From Clostridia bacterium (lineage in GTDB: Bacteria; Bacillota; Clostridia; Christensenellales; CAG-314), in the NCBI GenBank assembly GCA_028703495.1, contig JAQVMT010000007.1, positions 1 through 64,000 of the forward strand: a stretch of DNA of 64,000 nucleotides, in the 5' to 3' direction. Shown here one piece after another: positions 59,090 to 64,000 of this stretch. Under the pieces are notes generated by a model that was given only the letters and a program-made list of their open reading frames with translations, made no database searches and was not told the DNA's origin. Position numbers and translations under genes: made by a program. Position 1 is the first letter of the stretch, and each line of letters begins with the position of its first letter.

Positions 59090-59773
59090 ATGGAACAAAG
59101 ACCGGTGACGACCTTATTTATGCTTATGTCCGTTGATGGAAAAATCAGCACCGGACAATCAGACAATTTAGATGTGGATTCTGATTTCCCTAAGATAGAC
59201 GGTGTTAAAGAGGGGCTATATCAATACTATGATATTGAGCGGACCACCGATCTTTGGTCGATGAATTCCGGGCGAGTGCAGGCAAAGTTGGGTGTCAATG
59301 ATAAAGCACTCCCCGACAAATCTCCTGTTTCGTTTGTTATTGTCGACAGTACACATTTAACAGAACGAGGTATTCGCTATTTTTGCGCTCTTTCAAAAAC
59401 ATTTGTACTTGTGACCACGAATTCCCACCACCCTGCCTATAACGTAGATGAAAGCAATATGCACATAATATTTCAGAAAGAGCTTAATTTAAAAGATGCT
59501 CTTATTCGTTTGAAGAAAGACTTAGGCTGCAACAGAATTACAATCCAAACGGGTGGTACTCTTAATGGATGTTTTTTGCGCGAAAAGCTATTTGATTATA
59601 TTGATATTGTCGTTGCCCCGATTCTTATAGGCGGCAAGAATACGGCGACGCTGATTGACGGAAATTCTTTGACTTCTACTAAAGAATTAGACAAGCTGGG
59701 TGTATTACGGCTTGAAAGCTGCAAAGTTTTGGAAAATTCTTATATCCGACTTTCATACAAAGTTATTTCATAA
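59090..59773 (+). CDS. RibD C-terminal/dihydrofolate-reductase-like family oxidoreductase
   Basis: A 227-residue NAD(P)H-dependent reductase fold as in the RibD C-terminal domain and YyaP/YwjB-like proteins. The start RPVTTLFMLMSVDGKIS, the nucleotide-binding segment ITIQTGGTLNGCFLREKLFDYIDIVVAPILIGG and the ending strand pattern are typical. The riboflavin pathway is not otherwise represented, so the substrate is unclear. GAGG precedes ATG. Confidence 0.84.
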   Translation: MEQRPVTTLFMLMSVDGKISTGQSDNLDVDSDFPKIDGVKEGLYQYYDIERTTDLWSMNSGRVQAKLGVNDKALPDKSPVSFVIVDSTHLTERGIRYFCALSKTFVLVTTNSHHPAYNVDESNMHIIFQKELNLKDALIRLKKDLGCNRITIQTGGTLNGCFLREKLFDYIDIVVAPILIGGKNTATLIDGNSLTSTKELDKLGVLRLESCKVLENSYIRLSYKVIS

Positions 59774-59820
59774 ATAAAGTCGGGATAATTTCGCCTATAA
59801 ATTCGATATTTCATATTTAT

Positions 59821-59918
59821 GGAATCTTTTTGGTTTGAATTTTTTATTGCTCGTAAGTAACGGCTGTTGCTTTGATCTGTGCTTTTTGTAAGATTAACCC
59901 CAAAGATCCGCTCGCCAT
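59821..59918 (+). repeat. Diverged distant copy of the MITE-like element
   Basis: Colinear similarity to 10784-10879: both read ATCTTTTTGGT, then TGCTCGTA, a variable centre, GTGCTTTTTG or GCGCTTTTTG, and end in GCTCGCCA. Total lengths are 98 and 96 bases. The terminal inverted repeats are not well preserved here. Confidence 0.6.
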
Positions 59919-60013
59919 ATTCACAAAACGATTTGCTTCTTAGTATAATGATTCGTAGGAATTCTATGCTCTTGATTTTTTGTATAATAAACAATTATTA
60001 TGTAGTTATCCTA

Positions 60014-60064
60014 TTGACAAAAAGGAAAAAAGGTGCTACAATTATTCAGTTGAATATTCAACTG
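60014..60064 (+). promoter_or_regulatory. Promoter and palindromic MarR operator
   Basis: TTGACA (60014-60019), 17-base spacer and TACAAT (60037-60042). A perfect 18-bp palindrome CAGTTGAATATTCAACTG (60047-60064) follows, and a third half-site ATTCAACT lies just downstream, before the ribosome binding site. The position over the start of transcription suits autorepression by the MarR protein encoded next. Confidence 0.8.
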
Positions 60065-60092
60065 TTGCTAATTCAACTAAGAGGAGTTGAAA

Positions 60093-60515
60093 ATGAATTA
60101 CAATTCAATCAGCCTACTGTCGAGGTATGCCCAAGAATACGGTCACGCCCGAATTCGGGAAGCAAAAGTAACGGATACAGAGCATAAAATATGCACATTC
60201 CTTTATTTTCACGTTGATGTATATCAGGACATGATAGCGAATTCGTTGATGTTGGATAAAACTACCGTCGCCAAGGCTCTTGTTTCGCTTGAGGCGCGCG
60301 GATTAATTCTGCGGGTGCAGAACCCAGAGAATCGGCGCAAAAATGTATTATCGATCACTGATTCGGGAAAGGCAATAATTTCTGATATCGTGGGTATATA
60401 TGATGAATGGCTTTTGCGTATATCCTCATGTCTTTCTGTTGAGGAGCAAAAAAACTTTGACGATTATTGCAATCGTCTGCTTGATCAAGCAAAAAAAATT
60501 AGCGAGGATAAATAA
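60093..60515 (+). CDS. MarR family transcriptional regulator
   Basis: A 140-residue winged-helix repressor. The HTH/wing region reads MIANSLMLDKTTVAKALVSLEARGLILRVQNPENRRKNVLSITDSGKAI, with the wing DxR-type segment (ENRRKN) conserved. GAGGAG precedes ATG 60093; TTG two codons earlier is less likely. It heads an apparent operon of two flavoproteins and a MATE pump, the usual composition of MarR-controlled responses to drugs or redox-active compounds. Confidence 0.92.
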   Translation: MNYNSISLLSRYAQEYGHARIREAKVTDTEHKICTFLYFHVDVYQDMIANSLMLDKTTVAKALVSLEARGLILRVQNPENRRKNVLSITDSGKAIISDIVGIYDEWLLRISSCLSVEEQKNFDDYCNRLLDQAKKISEDK

Positions 60516-60660
60516 ACCTGAAAGAATATAGCGGCACACCTTGCGACTGCGTGCGCCTCTCTCTTCAGTCACGTACAAGAGAGTACGCTCCTGTCGTTCA
60601 TCGGCACCGGCTGTCGCAATCTGCACCACTCTCTTCTTTAAAAAATATTAGTGAAAGGAG
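60516..60660 (+). other. GC-richer intergenic segment within the MarR operon
   Basis: The roughly 145 bases between marR and the flavin reductase gene are less AT-rich than their surroundings and contain ACACCTTGCGACTGCGTGCG and CAAGAGAGTACGC. An antisense frame exists (60426-60629) but lacks a convincing start. It could be an inserted repeat; only one copy is seen in the window. Confidence 0.35.
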
Positions 60661-60663
60661 TTA

Positions 60664-61596
60664 ATGTATATATTTATGAGTTCATTTAAAAACTTACGTA
60701 TTGTAGATAACTTTTACCAGACATCAGCATTTTTTCCAATGCCGACGGTACTTATTTCTACGCTTGCCGATGATGGAAGTACCACACTAGGTGCATATTC
60801 GTTATGCTTCCCCTACTATATTGCAGGCAAGGATTATTATGCAATGCTTCTTGAATGTCGCAATAGCTCCAATACAGCGCAAAATCTTTTGAAGCGCGGT
60901 GTTTGTGCCATTAACTTTATTGAGGATAGTAAAACGGATTTTCAGGAAGCGGTTCGTTTGGGCTTTCCCGGCGAAACCAGTGCTGAAAAAATGAAGGGAT
61001 GCAAATTCGAGCTTGAAGAGGGTCAGTGTGAAGGTGTGCGTCCGTTGGTTATTAAAAAAGCATATCAGGTAATGGAGTGTACTTGGGACGACACACTTGA
61101 AAATGCATTCGAAGACAGAAAACGCACCGGTTGTTTAGATGGTATCGAACCGCCTTATCACTGCTTTAACGGTATTACAAGCAAATTCGGTTGTCACTTT
61201 ATACTAAAAGTCGACAAGATATTGATGAAGGACAAATTCTACAATGCCATAATTAATGGTGTTAAGGCGTCATCATTTCCCCGTGTACCCGTGGATTACG
61301 GCTATCGTGATAGCACAAACTTCTGGTATACAAAATTCCGCCGTCCCATCGCCACAAAAATACCCGCCGCAAGAGAAGCGGATTTAACGGGTGTTGTTTA
61401 TGCTGCAAACCGAATGGATGACAAAATCAAGTTCACAGAGGATGCCTGCAAGATGATGACAAAGGTGCCGCGTGTATTTCTTAAGGTCGCACTTCAGGGG
61501 TGTATTGATTGGGCGCGTGAAAACAATGTAACCTTAATAACGCCGGAGCACATGAAAATAATTAACGACAAACGGGCAAAGGAAAAGAAAAGATGA
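60664..61596 (+). CDS. Flavin reductase-like protein with C-terminal PCP_red-like domain
   Basis: N-terminal FMN-binding split barrel (residues about 10-190; LISTLADDGSTTLGAYSLCFPYY and NTAQNLLKRGVCAINF), as in flavin reductase-domain proteins. The last 60 residues (KFTEDACKMMTKVPRVFLKVALQGCIDWARENNVTLITPEHM) resemble the small PCP_red domain found at the end of light-independent protochlorophyllide reductase and in assorted redox proteins. AAAGGAG precedes ATG 60664 at short spacing; ATG 60676 is an alternative. It overlaps the next gene by four bases. Confidence 0.75.
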   Translation: MYIFMSSFKNLRIVDNFYQTSAFFPMPTVLISTLADDGSTTLGAYSLCFPYYIAGKDYYAMLLECRNSSNTAQNLLKRGVCAINFIEDSKTDFQEAVRLGFPGETSAEKMKGCKFELEEGQCEGVRPLVIKKAYQVMECTWDDTLENAFEDRKRTGCLDGIEPPYHCFNGITSKFGCHFILKVDKILMKDKFYNAIINGVKASSFPRVPVDYGYRDSTNFWYTKFRRPIATKIPAAREADLTGVVYAANRMDDKIKFTEDACKMMTKVPRVFLKVALQGCIDWARENNVTLITPEHMKIINDKRAKEKKR

Positions 61597-62936
61597 AAAT
61601 ATGTGTGCTCAACGGTTCTCCTAAGGGAAAGTACAGTATTACACTCCAAACGGTATTATATTTGCAGAACAAATATCCGTCCTGTAATTTTGAAATACTG
61701 AATGTGGGGCAGAAAATAAAAGCGTATGAGAAGGATATGAAAGAAGCACTTGATGCAATCGATAATGCCGAAATGCTGCTTTTTTGCTACCCTGTATACA
61801 CTTTTATTGCACCGTATCAGCTTCACAGATTTATTGAGCTGCTCAAAGCATCGGGAGTAGATTTATCGGACAAGTTTGCTTGTCAGATATCAACCTCAAA
61901 GCACTTTTACGATGTAACCGCGCATGGCTATATCCGTGAAAACTGTCTGGATATGGGCATGAAATATCTTGACGGCTTATCGGCGGATATGGACGATTTG
62001 CTTTGCGAAAAAGGCCGTGCCGATGCTATTGCATTTTGGGACTATATCCTGTATTGTGCTGAAAACAATCTCTATAAGACTCTGTCGGATAAGGAGATAA
62101 CTGCTCCGACAGAATATGTCGCTTCACTAGCCGAGGCACAAAAAAGTAACAGCTTCGATACAGTAATCGTCACTAACTGCATGCAAAACGACAACTCACT
62201 TTTGGCGATGATTGCGGACTTTCAAACAGCTTATCCGTATAAAACACGCATTGTAAATATTGCGGAGTATCCCTTTGCGGGTGGCTGCTTGGGTTGTTTT
62301 AACTGTGCGGTAAACGGAAAGTGTATTTACAGGGATAATTTTGATACGTTTTTGCGTGAAGATATCCAATCGGCAAATGCAATCGTTTATGCTTTTACAA
62401 TCAAGGATCACTCCATGGGCGCATCCTTTAAACAATATGACGACCGACAATTTTGTAACGGTCATCGTACGGTCACTATGGGAATGCCTATGGGCTACAT
62501 TATTAACGGAGATTACGAAAGCGAAGCCAACTTACGATTGATAATTGAGGGTAGATGCGAGGTAGGGCATAACTTTCTCGCGGGTTGCGCAACAGACAAA
62601 GACGGCATAGTAATGTTATCAAAAAAGCTCGAGTATGCACTTGAACACAAGTACACGCGCCCGCAAAACTTTCTCGGCGTTGGCGGAATGAAAATATTCC
62701 GTGACTTGATTTACCTGATGCGCGGACTAATGAAAGCCGATCACAAATTCTATAAAAAGCATGGTATTTACGACTTTCCGCAAAAGAAGCTCGGAACAAT
62801 TTTGAAAATCCAGCTACTTGGCTTACTCGTAACAAATCCGAAAATAAAAGCCAAAATGGGTAACAAAATGAATGAGGGCATGATAGCACCATATAAAAAA
62901 GTAATAGAAAAGGAAAAGAATCGTGACATCGAATAA
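61593..62936 (+). CDS. Tandem flavodoxin-fold NAD(P)H-dependent FMN reductase
   Basis: A 447-residue protein with two FMN-reductase-like domains. The first begins MKICVLNGSPKGKYSITLQT, with LLFCYPVYTFIAPYQLHRFIELL; the second spans about 190-340 and contains GGCLGCFNCAVNGKCIYRDNF, the Cys-rich loop of iron-sulfur flavoprotein-like reductases. The first domain lacks that loop. ATGA overlap with the upstream gene indicates tight coupling, and the MATE gene overlaps its 3' end. Probably a quinone/nitro-type reductase acting in the same response. Confidence 0.82.
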   Translation: MKICVLNGSPKGKYSITLQTVLYLQNKYPSCNFEILNVGQKIKAYEKDMKEALDAIDNAEMLLFCYPVYTFIAPYQLHRFIELLKASGVDLSDKFACQISTSKHFYDVTAHGYIRENCLDMGMKYLDGLSADMDDLLCEKGRADAIAFWDYILYCAENNLYKTLSDKEITAPTEYVASLAEAQKSNSFDTVIVTNCMQNDNSLLAMIADFQTAYPYKTRIVNIAEYPFAGGCLGCFNCAVNGKCIYRDNFDTFLREDIQSANAIVYAFTIKDHSMGASFKQYDDRQFCNGHRTVTMGMPMGYIINGDYESEANLRLIIEGRCEVGHNFLAGCATDKDGIVMLSKKLEYALEHKYTRPQNFLGVGGMKIFRDLIYLMRGLMKADHKFYKKHGIYDFPQKKLGTILKIQLLGLLVTNPKIKAKMGNKMNEGMIAPYKKVIEKEKNRDIE

Positions 62937-64000
62937 GCAAACCGAGCTGATGAGCAAAGCTCCTGTTACAAAAGCCATACTCAAAATGTCCATTCCTGTA
63001 GTATGCGGTATGATGGTGCAGGTGTTGTATAATCTTGTAGACACTTTTTTCATTGGAAAACTGAACGATGAAAACCAACTTGCGGCGGCAAATATCACAA
63101 CACCTATATTTATGCTGATGATGGCAGTCGCCACGATTGTCAGCACCGGTGCTGCCTCGTACATATCGCGCTGTCTCGGCAAAAAGGATGACAAATCCGC
63201 AAACAGGACACTGTCAACAGGAGTTGTTATATGTACAGGTCTTGCGGTGGTAATAATGATACTGGGACTTGTTTTTATTAAGCCATTTATCACACTGCTC
63301 GGGGCAACGCCGCTTATGTATCCGTATGCGCTAAGCTACGCTTCCATAATGTTTATCGGCGCGATACCTGTTATGCTCAGCTATGCCGGTGGACAGTTGG
63401 TTCGAAGTGAGGGTGCGGTAATGCCATCTATCGTCGGTATGATGCTCGGGACTGTCATTAATGTTATTCTTGATCCGATTTTCATTTTCGGGTTAAATAT
63501 GGGTATACAGGGTGCTGCGATTGCTACTGTTTTAGGTAACGTCGGTGCCATGGGGTATTATATTTGGTATTATGCATCGGGGAAGTCGCTCGTTAAGTTC
63601 AATCTTAAGGATATATGCGGAGAGAAAAAGATTTGGGGACAAACCTTTGCTATCGGCATTCCTGCCGCGTTGAGCCAATTTTTAATGAGTGCCGCATTAA
63701 TTGTGTGCAACAATCTCGCCAAGCCCTATGGAGAAAACGCGGTAGCGGGAATGGGAGTTGCCGCAAAGCTTATGTATATCGGAACCTTCATTTTTATGGG
63801 ATTTGCAGCAGGTTGTCAGCCGCTTGTCGGTTTTAATTTTGGCGCTAAAAACTTCCCGCGCGTAAAAGAAATAATTAAAAGCGGAATGTTAATCACCGAA
63901 GGAATAGGCATAGCACTCACTGTCTTATTTGGGGTATTTGCGTCCGGATTAGTATCAATTTTTTCGCCATTGCCAGAGGTTATTTCTGCAGGCGCTACGG
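62923..64000 (+). CDS. MATE family efflux transporter, 3'-partial
   Basis: Na+ or H+-coupled multidrug exporter of the MATE family, truncated by the window end after about 359 residues. It starts at GTG 62923 (TSNKQTELMSKAPV) and overlaps the preceding gene by 14 bases; ATG 62950 is an alternative. Family features include SIPVVCGMMVQVLYNLVDTFFIG, QGAAIATVLGNVGA and PLVGFNFGAKN. It is the third structural gene of the MarR operon. It differs clearly from the MATE gene next to the CARF-HEPN protein. Confidence 0.92.
   Translation, partial: MTSNKQTELMSKAPVTKAILKMSIPVVCGMMVQVLYNLVDTFFIGKLNDENQLAAANITTPIFMLMMAVATIVSTGAASYISRCLGKKDDKSANRTLSTGVVICTGLAVVIMILGLVFIKPFITLLGATPLMYPYALSYASIMFIGAIPVMLSYAGGQLVRSEGAVMPSIVGMMLGTVINVILDPIFIFGLNMGIQGAAIATVLGNVGAMGYYIWYYASGKSLVKFNLKDICGEKKIWGQTFAIGIPAALSQFLMSAALIVCNNLAKPYGENAVAGMGVAAKLMYIGTFIFMGFAAGCQPLVGFNFGAKNFPRVKEIIKSGMLITEGIGIALTVLFGVFASGLVSIFSPLPEVISAGAT

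Overview
The window looks like chromosomal DNA of a spore-forming, low- to mid-GC Firmicute of class Clostridia, probably an uncultured gut-type lineage. The evidence is a Spo0A orthologue, a gerA/gerB/gerC germination operon, a SipL-like DUF3794/LysM protein, a YtxC-like protein, a DacF-type carboxypeptidase, Veg, and Firmicutes-style Shine-Dalgarno sequences and sigma-A promoters. No species can be named from sequence alone.

Layout. 1-4934: translation cluster ffh (5' end cut and interrupted by an in-frame TAA), rpsP, khpA, rimM, trmD, rbgA. 6001-8517: spo0A, then a GPH-family sugar/cation symporter. 8858-10742: veg (minus strand) and a YtxC-like gene in repeat-rich DNA. 11428-17526: asp23-like gene, fakA-like gene, a DUF1934 gene, an MBL-fold hydrolase gene, and rho with a long acidic insertion. 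17893-20821: metal-efflux operon (ArsR regulator, free HMA domain, Zn/Cd P-type ATPase) with a visible promoter, two overlapping operators and a leader of three 60-bp repeats. 20998-24247: DtxR-type regulator, rpsO, pnp. 24574-28280: GNAT, ppa, fba, gap. 28775-32120: two-gene minus-strand operon coding a MATE transporter and an orphan CARF-HEPN (Csx1/Csm6-like) ribonuclease. 32330-36584: gerC, gerB, gerA. 37038-42725: membrane protein, DacF-like carboxypeptidase, anchored protein, tRNA-Arg, SipL-like protein. 42873-47272: ispE, an acyl-CoA-ligase/HATPase fusion, an RsuA-family pseudouridine synthase. 47651-55545: rpoB-rpoC. 55863-64000: accessory stress genes (PNPOx-like, SatA-like GNAT, AlkD, OsmC, RibD_C) and a MarR-controlled operon of two flavoproteins and a second MATE pump that runs off the edge.

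The strongest candidate for an undescribed system is the MATE plus CARF-HEPN operon. It has its own near-consensus promoter and overlapping reading frames, and no cas gene or CRISPR array was seen in the window. The HEPN Rx4H motif is intact, so the protein may be a nucleotide-signal-gated RNase paired with a membrane transporter rather than a type III CRISPR effector.

Two broader patterns recur. Many intergenic gaps hold degenerate tandem repeats with periods of about 38-82 bp, in one case reaching a start codon. Several housekeeping proteins (RpoB, RpoC, Rho, TrmD, IspE, the RsuA-family enzyme) carry extra tails or insertions, the RpoB one being extremely acidic. All functional calls rest on motif reading by eye; no database search was run.
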